From: Pseudomonas nitroreducens | GTDB lineage: Bacteria > Pseudomonadota > Gammaproteobacteria > Pseudomonadales > Pseudomonadaceae | Direction: 5' to 3' | Assembly: GCF_014204515.1 (NCBI RefSeq) | Contig: NZ_JACHLI010000028.1 | Span: 1-64,000 of the forward strand | Length of the DNA: 64,000 nt | Shown: in pieces, positions 28,409 through 36,186 of the stretch | Position numbering within the stretch: the stretch's first letter is position 1 | Layout: every line of letters begins with the position of its first letter | Position numbers and translations under genes: made by a program | Notes under the pieces: model-generated | What the model was told of the DNA's origin: nothing | Database searches by the model: none | Seen by the model: the letters and a program-made list of their open reading frames with translations, nothing else

Positions 28409-29020
28409 ATGGCCGCGCGAGATTCGTCGGCCATCTCCCTGTCCCGAGACCGTTCCGTGAAAATCTCATTCTGGCGGACCATGGCCGTTCTCACCTGCTT
28501 GCTGGTCGGCCTGTATATCTTCAACCCCCTCGGCGTGCCCAGCCACGATCCCCGCCTACGCCTGCTCGGCGGCTCGACCTTCTCCATCAAGTCGACGTCC
28601 ATGGCGCCGAGCCTGCAGCCGGGCGACTACATCCTGGTCAATGCGGCCAGCTATGCCTTCGGCGAGCCGGTGGATGGCGAGGTGGTGGTGTTCCGTCCGC
28701 CGAGCGATCCGGCGCAGATCTACATCAAACGCATAGCCGGCCGCCCCGGCGATCGCCTGAGGATCACCGCTGGCAAGCTGTTCGTGAATGACCGGGAAGT
28801 CGTGCAGCCCTACCTGGACGCACGACAGAACCAGCGCGAGGACTCACGCCGGATTCAGGAACAGGTCGTTCCCGCAGGGCAGTACTTCATGCTCGGCGAC
28901 AACCGCGACAACTCCCTGGACAGCCGCTACTTCGGCTACGTGCCCAGGGCGAACCTGATCGGCCGCGCCGCGTATGTCTGGTATGCGAAGGACACCGGGC
29001 GCATCGGCCCGCTGCACTGA
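28409..29020 (+). CDS. Signal peptidase I, short form
   Basis: 203 residues, S26 family. One N-terminal membrane segment (TMAVLTCLLVGLYIFNPLG) precedes the catalytic domain in the periplasm. The Ser of the Ser/Lys dyad is in STSMAPSLQPGDY, the Lys in YIKRIAGRPGDRL, and box E is MLGDNRDNSLDSRYFG. AGGA precedes ATG 28409. It is shorter than the housekeeping LepB (about 280 residues, two membrane segments), so it is likely a second signal peptidase. No obvious dedicated substrate lies adjacent. Confidence 0.85.
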   Translation: MAARDSSAISLSRDRSVKISFWRTMAVLTCLLVGLYIFNPLGVPSHDPRLRLLGGSTFSIKSTSMAPSLQPGDYILVNAASYAFGEPVDGEVVVFRPPSDPAQIYIKRIAGRPGDRLRITAGKLFVNDREVVQPYLDARQNQREDSRRIQEQVVPAGQYFMLGDNRDNSLDSRYFGYVPRANLIGRAAYVWYAKDTGRIGPLH

Positions 29021-29049
29021 CGCCCAGACGCGGCACGGCGGCGGCCTGC

Positions 29050-29262
29050 TCACGGCGTCTTGATGAAGCGGACATTGTCCTTCTTGATCAGGATCGTTTC
29101 GCCGTTGAGCTGCTCGAACTCGTAATAGTCATTGTATTTATCGTAGTCGGAGTGATCCTTCACCAGGACTTCGCTGCCATCCTGCAGCGTCACCACGGCC
29201 TTGTCGGCGCATCCGGCGAGGCCGAGCAGCAACAGGCAGGTGAACAAGGCTTTCAACTTCAT
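29050..29262 (-). CDS. YgdI/YgdR-like (DUF903) lipoprotein
   Basis: 70 residues. The lipobox LLGLAGCADK places the lipidated Cys near residue 18. The mature domain (VVTLQDGSEVLVKDHSDYD, ending LIKKDNVRFIKTP) has the small SH3-like pattern of DUF903 lipoproteins. A longer frame exists upstream, but ATG 29262 gives the signal sequence. Outer-membrane retention is possible; function unknown. Confidence 0.85.
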   Translation of the reverse strand: MKLKALFTCLLLLGLAGCADKAVVTLQDGSEVLVKDHSDYDKYNDYYEFEQLNGETILIKKDNVRFIKTP

Positions 29263-29365
29263 AGTTTCTCCACGGGGCATCGTACCCGCCCGGGCAGCAA
29301 GGGCTGGAGGTACGCTGGGTTGCCTGTGTGACCATGGAAGTTTCAGGAAATTCCGACACCGGGCT

Positions 29366-29767
29366 TCAAGTATCGAGCCATACGTCGCGTGCCCAGGTCC
29401 ACACCGAGTCCCAGGTTTCCTCGGTGAGTTCGCCATCGGCCCAGAGCACCACCTCGCCGTCCTCGGCGACCGCGTAGTAGTCGTCGCCATCGGCGCAGAG
29501 CGGGATCAGCTCGCGCGGCAGGCCGCTGGCCCAGGCCACGGCGGCCACTTCCGGCAGGTAGGTGTGGGACTGCGGATCGGTCACGGTGACCGGCTCCAGG
29601 CGGCCGTAGATCACGTCGCTGACCTGCAGGAGGAATTCGCGGAATTCCGACGGAATGCCGATCAGCAGCTCTTCCTCGATCTCCACCAGCAGTTCCTCGT
29701 CCGGCAGCTCCAGCGGCACCGGGACCGGCTCGTTCACTTCACGCAGCTTCTCGATCACATCTTCCAC
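29366..29767 (-). CDS. SMI1/KNR4 family protein
   Basis: 133 residues with a GTG start at 29767, chosen because VEDVIEKLREVNEPVPVPLE is where the fold begins and GGAGAG lies upstream. The frame runs another 46 codons further up, but those residues look non-coding. Family features are LPDEELLVEIEEELLIGIPS, then FREFLLQVSDVIYG and DDYYAVAEDGEVVLW. In bacteria the fold often occurs in toxin-immunity proteins, but single-domain housekeeping copies also exist; no toxin gene is adjacent. Confidence 0.8.
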   Translation of the reverse strand: MEDVIEKLREVNEPVPVPLELPDEELLVEIEEELLIGIPSEFREFLLQVSDVIYGRLEPVTVTDPQSHTYLPEVAAVAWASGLPRELIPLCADGDDYYAVAEDGEVVLWADGELTEETWDSVWTWARDVWLDT

Positions 29768-29894
29768 AGGCGGGGTCTCTCCACATTCGATGATGGCGCG
29801 CTTTATACAGTAGTAGCCGGCCCTCCGCGCAAGGCCACTGCACGGGCGCCGTCCGGACGAGCGGCGGCGGCCTTGCCGGTGCGCAGAAACGAAA

Positions 29895-29916
29895 AAGCCC
29901 GGCACAGGCCGGGCTT
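29895..29916 (-). terminator. Terminator of the Tim44-domain gene
   Basis: Nine-pair stem AAGCCCGGC / GCCGGGCTT. On the minus strand it is followed by TTTTT; on the plus strand the T-run is broken. It lies 20 bases past the stop at 29937. Confidence 0.85.
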
Positions 29917-29936
29917 CTTCAGGATCGAGCGCAGGA

Positions 29937-30821
29937 TCAGTTCTGACGGATGCCCGCCACCAGCCACGGCTGGTTCTCGCCCTGGGCGCGCTCCATGCGC
30001 CAGCTTTCGCTGAAGGGCTCGCCCTGGTCGAAGCGCGAGGACTTCGACACGCCGCTGAAGGTCAGGGTGGCGATGGTCTTCTCGGCCTGGTCGTCCACGC
30101 CTTCGAGCTGCACGTCGAGGTTGTCGATGTAGGTGGACTGGTAGCCGTCGCCCAGGTCAGCGCGTTCCTGCTTGAGGAACTGCAGCATCTGCGGGGTGAC
30201 GAAGTCGGCGATCTTGTCCATCTCGTTGGCGTCCCAGTGCTGCTGCAGGGACATGAAGTGCTCGCGGGCGGCGCCGACGAAACGCGTCTCGTCGAACCAG
30301 CTCGGGGCGTTGATCACCGGGCGGCTGTCCATCACCGGACGCGACGCACCACCGAAGATCGACGGCGGCGCGGCGGGCATTTCACGCTGCATCGGCGCGT
30401 GGCCACCGGCCATGGCGGGCTGGTTGCCCTGCTGCTGGCGGCGGCGGGAGGCGATGAAGCGGAAGGCGATGAAGGCGATCAGGGCAATGATCAGGATGTC
30501 GAGGAATTGCATGCCCTGGAAGCCGTCGCCCATGAACATGGAGGCGAGCAGGCCACCGGCGGCGAGGCCGGCCAGCGGGCCGAGCCAGCGCGAAGCGCCG
30601 CTCTTGGCAGCAGCACCGGCGGCGCCTGCGGCGGCACCGGTCGCAGCCGGACCGGCGGCAGTCGGGGAATTCGGCGCGGCGTTGGGTTGCGCCTGGCGGG
30701 TCTGGTGGCTCGGCGCCGAGCCCATGCTCTTGCCGCCGCCGAAACGTTTGGCGGCGTTGACGTCGAGGCTGAGCGTCACGGCGACACAGAAGGCCATGGC
30801 AAGGCTGAGAAAGCGCTTCAT
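29937..30821 (-). CDS. Exported/membrane Tim44-like domain protein
   Basis: 294 residues. A signal peptide (LSLAMAFCVAVTLSLDVNAA), an Ala/Pro/Gly-rich linker, a membrane hairpin (WLGPLAGLAAGGLLASMFMG and FLDILIIALIAFIAFRFIA), a second linker, and a C-terminal Tim44-like NTF2-fold domain (about 175-294, AAREHFMSLQQHWDANEMD). ATG 30821 is preferred over 30830 because AAGAGA is then correctly spaced. Divergent from the antiporter gene; its own terminator follows. The bacterial role of this family is not established. Confidence 0.8.
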   Translation of the reverse strand: MKRFLSLAMAFCVAVTLSLDVNAAKRFGGGKSMGSAPSHQTRQAQPNAAPNSPTAAGPAATGAAAGAAGAAAKSGASRWLGPLAGLAAGGLLASMFMGDGFQGMQFLDILIIALIAFIAFRFIASRRRQQQGNQPAMAGGHAPMQREMPAAPPSIFGGASRPVMDSRPVINAPSWFDETRFVGAAREHFMSLQQHWDANEMDKIADFVTPQMLQFLKQERADLGDGYQSTYIDNLDVQLEGVDDQAEKTIATLTFSGVSKSSRFDQGEPFSESWRMERAQGENQPWLVAGIRQN

Positions 30822-30959
30822 CGTTGTCATTCTCTTGGTGGGTGTACGACGCACGTCATGTTGCCGACCGCTGCCCCTGAGGGCCAGCCGGATTTTGTTT
30901 CGTGCTGTTGCCCTGTACGGGCTGCAAGCCTGATATGGGGGCGTTCGATTCCCTTTCCA

Positions 30960-30978
30960 AATCAGTCTGTTACTGATT
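30960..30978. promoter_or_regulatory. 7-bp inverted repeat in a divergent promoter region
   Basis: AATCAGT and ACTGATT separated by five bases, 102 bp upstream of the antiporter ATG. Possible operator; no regulator identified. The rest of the 259-bp gap shows nothing else clear. Confidence 0.35.
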
Positions 30979-31080
30979 CTTTCAGAGCCGCCTGGCGGCG
31001 GGTTCGGATGGTAGGCTTCGCTGAGCGAGGCCGTCAGCCGCGCGATCCCCCTGACCCCCACGCCGCGAGGACCGCCGACC

Positions 31081-32841
31081 ATGCATGCCATCGACTTCAT
31101 CCAGGACCTCGCGGTGATCATGCTGATCGCCGGCTTCGTCACCATCCTCTGCCATCAGTTCAAGCAGCCGGTGGTGCTGGGCTACATCATCGCCGGGGTG
31201 ATCATCGGCCCGCACACCCCGCCGTTCGCCCTGGTGCATGACGAGGAGACGATCAAGACCCTCGCCGAACTGGGAGTGATCTTCCTGATGTTCTGCCTCG
31301 GGCTGGAGTTCTCCCTGCGCAAGCTGTTCCAGGTCGGCGCCACGGCCTTCATCGCCGCGTTCCTGGAAATCACCCTGATGATCTGGGCCGGCTTCGAGAT
31401 CGGCCGGCTGTTCGACTGGAGCACCATGGATTCGCTGTTCCTCGGCGCGATCCTGGCGATGTCCTCCACCACCATCATCATCAAGGTGCTGGGCGACCTG
31501 AAGATGAAGAACGAGCGCTTCGCCCAGCTGATCTTCGGCGTGCTGATCATCGAGGACATCCTCGGCATCGGCATTATCGCGCTGTTCTCCGGCATCGCCG
31601 TGAGCGGCACGGTGGAGGCCGACCAGGTGTTCTCCACAGTCGGCAAGCTCAGCCTGTTCATGGTCGTCGCGCTGGTCGTCGGCATCCTGCTGGTGCCGCG
31701 CCTCTTGGCCTACGTGGCAAAATTCGAAAGCAACGAGATGCTGCTGGTGACGGTGCTGGGCCTGTGCTTCGGCTTCTGCCTGCTGGTGGTGAAGCTGGAA
31801 TACAGCATGATCCTGGGCGCCTTCCTGATCGGCGCGATCATGGCCGAGTCGCGCCAGCTGATCCAGATCGAGCGTCTGATGGAGCCGGTGCGTGACATGT
31901 TCAGCGCGATCTTCTTCGTCGCCATCGGCCTGACCATCGACCCCAAGGTGCTGGTGGACTATGCCGCGCCGATCCTGGTAATCACCTTCGTGGTGGTCGC
32001 CGGCAAGCTGATTTCCTGCGGCGCCGGCGCCTTCATCGCCGGGAACGACGGGCGCACCTCGATGCGCGTGGGCATGGGCCTTTCGCAGATCGGCGAGTTC
32101 TCCTTCATCATCGCCGCGCTGGGCATGAGCCTGGGCGTGACCAGCGACTTCCTCTACCCGGTGGTGGTCGGCGTGTCGGCCATCACCACGCTGCTGACGC
32201 CCTACCTGATCCGCTCGGCCGACCCGCTGGCGCTGTACCTGGGGCGCAGCCTGCCGTCGCCCATGGTGCGCGTGTTCAGCCTGTACGGTGAATGGCTGCG
32301 CAGCATCAAGCCGCGCGGCGACAAGGCGATCCTCGCCGGGATGATCCGCCGCATCCTGTTGCAGGTCGCGGTCAACCTGACCCTGGTGATCGCCATCTTC
32401 TTCGCCCTGGCGTTCTTCGCCGACCGCCTGTCGCAGTGGCTGGCGCAGTTCGTCGAGCACGATGCGTTGCACAAGGCGCTGATCTGGGGCGCAGCACTGC
32501 TGCTGTCGCTGCCGTTCCTGATCGCCGCCTACCGCAAGCTCAAGGCGCTGGCGATGCTGCTGGCGGAGATGGGCGTGAAGGCGGAAAGCGCCGGGCGCCA
32601 CACCGCGCGCGTGCGCCGCGTGGTGTCCGAGCTGATCCCGCTGCTGTCGCTGGGCGGCATGATGCTGCTGCTGGCGGCGCTCAGCTCGAGCATCCTGCCG
32701 CCGGGCGAGCTGCTGGTGGTGGTGGCGCTGATCGCCGCCCTGGTGATCGCGGTGTTCTGGCGCTGGTTCATCCGCGTGCATTCACGGATGCAGGTGGCGC
32801 TGATCGAGACGCTGGAGCAGAACGGCGGCGGGCATCACTGA
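31081..32841 (+). CDS. Cation:proton antiporter (CPA2) without RCK domain
   Basis: 586 residues. The N-terminal exchanger domain has VVLGYIIAGVIIGPHTPPFA, LAELGVIFLMFCLGLEFSLR and GVLIIEDILGIGII. In place of the TrkA-N domain of Kef proteins the C-terminal 190 residues hold three or four more membrane segments (LTLVIAIFFALAFFADRLSQ, LIWGAALLLSLPFLIAA, MMLLLAALSSSILPP). It therefore differs in control from the Kef-type protein at 20085. It should exchange Na+ or K+ for H+ across the inner membrane. Confidence 0.83.
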   Translation: MHAIDFIQDLAVIMLIAGFVTILCHQFKQPVVLGYIIAGVIIGPHTPPFALVHDEETIKTLAELGVIFLMFCLGLEFSLRKLFQVGATAFIAAFLEITLMIWAGFEIGRLFDWSTMDSLFLGAILAMSSTTIIIKVLGDLKMKNERFAQLIFGVLIIEDILGIGIIALFSGIAVSGTVEADQVFSTVGKLSLFMVVALVVGILLVPRLLAYVAKFESNEMLLVTVLGLCFGFCLLVVKLEYSMILGAFLIGAIMAESRQLIQIERLMEPVRDMFSAIFFVAIGLTIDPKVLVDYAAPILVITFVVVAGKLISCGAGAFIAGNDGRTSMRVGMGLSQIGEFSFIIAALGMSLGVTSDFLYPVVVGVSAITTLLTPYLIRSADPLALYLGRSLPSPMVRVFSLYGEWLRSIKPRGDKAILAGMIRRILLQVAVNLTLVIAIFFALAFFADRLSQWLAQFVEHDALHKALIWGAALLLSLPFLIAAYRKLKALAMLLAEMGVKAESAGRHTARVRRVVSELIPLLSLGGMMLLLAALSSSILPPGELLVVVALIAALVIAVFWRWFIRVHSRMQVALIETLEQNGGGHH

Positions 32842-32853
32842 GCCCGCCAGCTT

Positions 32854-33624
32854 TCAGTCCTGGACTTCGAGGGGGCGCTGGGCGGCTTTGCGCTCGCGCT
32901 CGGCCTTGTGCATCTCACGCACGGCCTGACGGACGGTTTCGTGGTAGCCGCTGATCACGGTTTCCGCGTCGCTGCAGATGATCGACTTGCCCCGCTCGAT
33001 CCATAGCACCCGATGGCACAGCTCGCGGATCGCTTCCATGCTGTGCGACACCAGGATCACCGTCTTGCCCTGCTTGATCTTGGCCTTCATGGCGGCGTGG
33101 GATTTCTCGCGGAAGGTCTGGTCGCCCACGCCCAGGACTTCGTCGATCAGCAGGATGTCCGGATCGGCGTGGATCGCCACGGCGAAGCCCAGGCGGGCGC
33201 GCATGCCGGTCGAGTAGGTGCCCACCGGGCGTTCGAAGAAATCGCCCAGTTCGCTGAATTCGCGGATGTCGTCCATCTGCCGGCGGATGTCGGCGAGCTG
33301 CATGCCCAGCAGCAGGCCGCTGATGACTACGTTGTCGCGCCCGGACAGCTCCGTCTTGAAGCCGACGTTGAGTGCCAGCAGGCTGGCATTGAGCGGCTTG
33401 CTGCGCTGCAGGGAGCCGCGGTCGGGATCGACGATGCCGGCGATCATGCGCAGCAGCGTGCTCTTGCCCGCGCCGTTGTTGCCGATCACCCCGAGGGTTT
33501 CGCCTTCGTAGAGCTCGAAGCTGACATCCTGCAGCGCCCAGAACGACTCGTAGCGCAGCATGCCGACCCGCTGCCGGTAGGACAGGCCGACGTGTTCGGC
33601 CTGGAGAATCAGGTCACCGGACAT
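32854..33624 (-). CDS. wzt: Polysaccharide ABC exporter, ATP-binding subunit
   Basis: 256 residues. Walker A is VIGNNGAGKSTLLRMIAG, the ABC signature is YSTGMRARLGFAVAI, Walker B is DILLIDEVLGVGD and the H-loop LVSHSMEAI. The length shows it lacks the C-terminal carbohydrate-binding domain of long Wzt proteins (about 400 residues), so export should not depend on recognition of a capped chain end. It starts 8 bases after the permease gene. Partner: Wzm at 33633. Substrate: an O-antigen-like or other lipid-linked glycan. Confidence 0.88.
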   Translation of the reverse strand: MSGDLILQAEHVGLSYRQRVGMLRYESFWALQDVSFELYEGETLGVIGNNGAGKSTLLRMIAGIVDPDRGSLQRSKPLNASLLALNVGFKTELSGRDNVVISGLLLGMQLADIRRQMDDIREFSELGDFFERPVGTYSTGMRARLGFAVAIHADPDILLIDEVLGVGDQTFREKSHAAMKAKIKQGKTVILVSHSMEAIRELCHRVLWIERGKSIICSDAETVISGYHETVRQAVREMHKAERERKAAQRPLEVQD

Positions 33625-33632
33625 GCATCACC

Positions 33633-34388
33633 TCAGAACAGCAGCTTGGGGTATTTGCGCTCGTTGCGGTGCATGACCCACAGCGCCACGAGCAGGAAGG
33701 GGATGGCGACCGACAGCACATAGAGCTGTTCGCCCCAGGCGGGCCACTGGTTGTGCAGCAGCACATCGCGGAAGGCGGTAATCATCACCGTCATCGGATT
33801 GAGGTTGAGCAGCGGTGCCATGGACGCCGGGATCTCGTGGATGCTGAAGAACACCCCGGACATGAACATCATCAGCATCAGGAAGTTGTCCACCACCTGG
33901 CGCAGGTCCGGCACGAACGGCAGCACCGAGGCGAGCAGGAAGCCGAAGCCGATGATGAACAGCAGCTGGTTGAGGATCAGCATCGGCAGCGCCAGCCACT
34001 CCAGCGACGGACGGTAGCCGGCGAGCAGCAGCGAGAAGATCAGCAGGCTCAGGATGATCAGGAACTTGAAGGTGTTGCTCAGCACCGGGATCAGCGCGAA
34101 CACGTACTTGGGCACGTGGATCTGCTGGATCAGCCCGGCGTTGGCCTGGATGGCGTTGCTGGCCTGGCGGACCGAGCCGTCGAACCACTTCCAGGCGACC
34201 ATGCCGCTGAGCAGCAGCGGCACATAGCCGGGGCGGCTGTGGCCCAGTGCCAGGCCGAAGACGATATAGAAGGCACCCATGTACATCACGGGCTCGAGGA
34301 TCCACCAGAGGAATCCGAGGAAGCGTCGCGCCACTTCGGTGCGCAGATCGCTGTAAACGCCGAATAGAATGATGTCCCTGTGCTTCAT
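33633..34388 (-). CDS. wzm: Polysaccharide ABC exporter, permease subunit
   Basis: 251 residues, ABC-2 type permease with about six membrane segments; FLGFLWWILEPVMYMGAFYI near residue 25 is characteristic, as is the late GVFFSIHEIPASMAPLLNLN. With Wzt it would move a lipid-linked polysaccharide across the inner membrane. It is divergent from the sulfotransferase across a 121-bp AT-richer gap (TATTTAAACACAATG near 34420), which likely contains promoters for both directions. Confidence 0.87.
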   Translation of the reverse strand: MKHRDIILFGVYSDLRTEVARRFLGFLWWILEPVMYMGAFYIVFGLALGHSRPGYVPLLLSGMVAWKWFDGSVRQASNAIQANAGLIQQIHVPKYVFALIPVLSNTFKFLIILSLLIFSLLLAGYRPSLEWLALPMLILNQLLFIIGFGFLLASVLPFVPDLRQVVDNFLMLMMFMSGVFFSIHEIPASMAPLLNLNPMTVMITAFRDVLLHNQWPAWGEQLYVLSVAIPFLLVALWVMHRNERKYPKLLF

Positions 34389-34509
34389 GTCGTTCTTGTT
34401 GGATTGAAAAGGGTGGGGTATTTAAACACAATGCGTCGCAGCAAGCCTGTGTGCCGATTGCGGCGCAATCTGTGTGGATCATCGCCCAAACATAAGAAAA
34501 AGAGCTGGT

Positions 34510-35247
34510 ATGCGCCTATTTGATGTCCTGTTCCGCTCCTCCCGAAAAGCTCCCCAGCCCCCGGAAGACCTGGTCCTCATGGTGGTCGGCATGCACCGCA
34601 GCGGCACCAGTTTCCTCACCGGGTCCTTGCAGGAGTCTGGCCTGGAACTGGGCAAGCACAGTACCTGGAACCCCCACAACCTCAAGGGCAACCGCGAGAA
34701 CGGCGACATCGTGGCCTTCCATGATGCGCTGCTGGCCGCCCGCGGCCATGCCTGGGACAACCCGCCGAGCACTGCGCCAGTTTGGACCGAGGCCGAATAC
34801 GCTGCCGCGCGCGAACTGATCGGCGGTTATGACGGCGTCAGGCGCTGGGGGTTCAAGGACCCGCGCGCGCTGCTGGCGGTCGAGGGATGGCTGGAGCTGC
34901 TGCCGCAGCTGCGCTTCGTCGGCATCTTCCGCCATCCTTCGGCGGTCGCCGACTCCCTCCAGGCCCGTGGCGGCATGCCCCGCGAACAGGCCCTGGGGCT
35001 GTGGAAGGCCTACAACAGCCGCCTGCTGGAACTGCACGGCCGGGTGAAATTCCCGGTGCTCTGCTTCGACCAGGACGAGGACAGCCTGCACCATCAGCTC
35101 GACGAGGTACTGCGCGGCTTCGGCCTGCAGCCGCCGGCGAGCGAGCGTTTCTTCAGCTCCGAACTCAAGCACCACCGGCACGGCGACGAGCCGCTCGCGC
35201 CCGAGCTGGATGCCATGTATCAGGCTCTCAAAGCCATCGCCTACTGA
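34510..35247 (+). CDS. Sulfotransferase family protein
   Basis: 245 residues. The 5'-phosphosulfate-binding loop VVGMHRSGTSFLTGSLQESG begins near residue 25 and a PAPS 3'-phosphate region is suggested by GIFRHPSAVADSL. The fold normally moves sulfate from PAPS to a hydroxyl or amine on a sugar or lipid. It is first in an operon of glycan genes (16 bp to the next), so a sugar acceptor is likely. Some members of this bacterial family have no shown sulfotransferase activity, so the reaction is inferred. Confidence 0.8.
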   Translation: MRLFDVLFRSSRKAPQPPEDLVLMVVGMHRSGTSFLTGSLQESGLELGKHSTWNPHNLKGNRENGDIVAFHDALLAARGHAWDNPPSTAPVWTEAEYAAARELIGGYDGVRRWGFKDPRALLAVEGWLELLPQLRFVGIFRHPSAVADSLQARGGMPREQALGLWKAYNSRLLELHGRVKFPVLCFDQDEDSLHHQLDEVLRGFGLQPPASERFFSSELKHHRHGDEPLAPELDAMYQALKAIAY

Positions 35248-35262
35248 TCCGGGGGTTGTGTC

Positions 35263-36186
35263 ATGCCCATCTTTCGTCGCGCGCCGCGCCTGAGCGTCGT
35301 GGTTATCGTCTACAAGATGCCGGAACAGGCCGACAAGACGCTGCAGTCGCTCAGCCCTGCCTACCAGCACGGGGTGAACGAACGCGACTATGAAGTCATA
35401 GTCGTCGAGAACCATTCCGACCGGCTGCTGGGGCGCGAGCGCGCCACCCGCCACGCCGGCAACGTGCGCTATTTCCACCGCAACGAAACCGAGCGTACGC
35501 CGGTCCACGCGATCAACTTCGGCGCCGCCCAGGCCCGTGGCAGCCATGTCGCGATCATGATCGACGGCGCGCGGATGCTCTCGCCCGGCGTATTGCGCCA
35601 CGCCCTGGATGCCTTCCGCCTGGATGCGGAAGCGGCGGTCTCGGTGCCCGGCTACCACATCGGCCACAAGCTGCAGCAGGTGGCGGTGAACGAGGGCTAC
35701 AACGAAGACGCCGAACAGGTGCTGCTGCAGAGCATCGAGTGGCCGAGCAACGGCTATCGCCTGTTCGACATCGCGGTGCTCAGCGGCTCCTGCCAGGGCG
35801 GTTTCTTCCAGGCCAACTACGAAAGCAACTTCATCGGCATGTCGCTGCGCAAGTGGAAGGCGCTGGGCGGGGTGAATCCGCGCTACAACGACTTCGGCGG
35901 CGGCAACGCCAACCTGGACCTCTACAAGCGCTTGCTGGAATACCCCAACACGCCGTTCTACCTGCTCTACAGCGAAGGGTCGTTCCACCAGTTCCATGGC
36001 GGCGTAACCACCGGCACGCTGCGCGAGGAACGCGAGCGGGTGTACAAGCTGCTCGATGAGCAGGACAAGCAGATTCGCGGGGAGAACCGCCATCCGCCGA
36101 GCGTGCGGCCGATCCTGCTGGGCTCGGCGCACCCGCACATCTTCCGCTTCCTCAACCACTCGCTGAATCGGGTACAGGCCGTATGA
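35263..36186 (+). CDS. Glycosyltransferase family 2-like protein
   Basis: 307 residues, GT-A fold. It opens with LSVVVIVYKMPEQADKTLQS and DYEVIVVENHSD. The place of the usual DxD motif reads MIDGARMLSPGVL, so only one acidic residue is seen. The end contains YLLYSEGSFHQFHGGVTT, shared almost exactly by the next gene, which shows the two are paralogues. It overlaps the next gene by 4 bp. Donor and acceptor sugars are unknown. Confidence 0.82.
   Translation: MPIFRRAPRLSVVVIVYKMPEQADKTLQSLSPAYQHGVNERDYEVIVVENHSDRLLGRERATRHAGNVRYFHRNETERTPVHAINFGAAQARGSHVAIMIDGARMLSPGVLRHALDAFRLDAEAAVSVPGYHIGHKLQQVAVNEGYNEDAEQVLLQSIEWPSNGYRLFDIAVLSGSCQGGFFQANYESNFIGMSLRKWKALGGVNPRYNDFGGGNANLDLYKRLLEYPNTPFYLLYSEGSFHQFHGGVTTGTLREERERVYKLLDEQDKQIRGENRHPPSVRPILLGSAHPHIFRFLNHSLNRVQAV

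Noticed and set aside
29768..29905. Extension of the SMI1/KNR4 protein to an ATG at 29905
   Set aside because: The extra 46 residues are basic and of low complexity and overlap the terminator of the neighbouring gene. GTG 29767 gives the family start.
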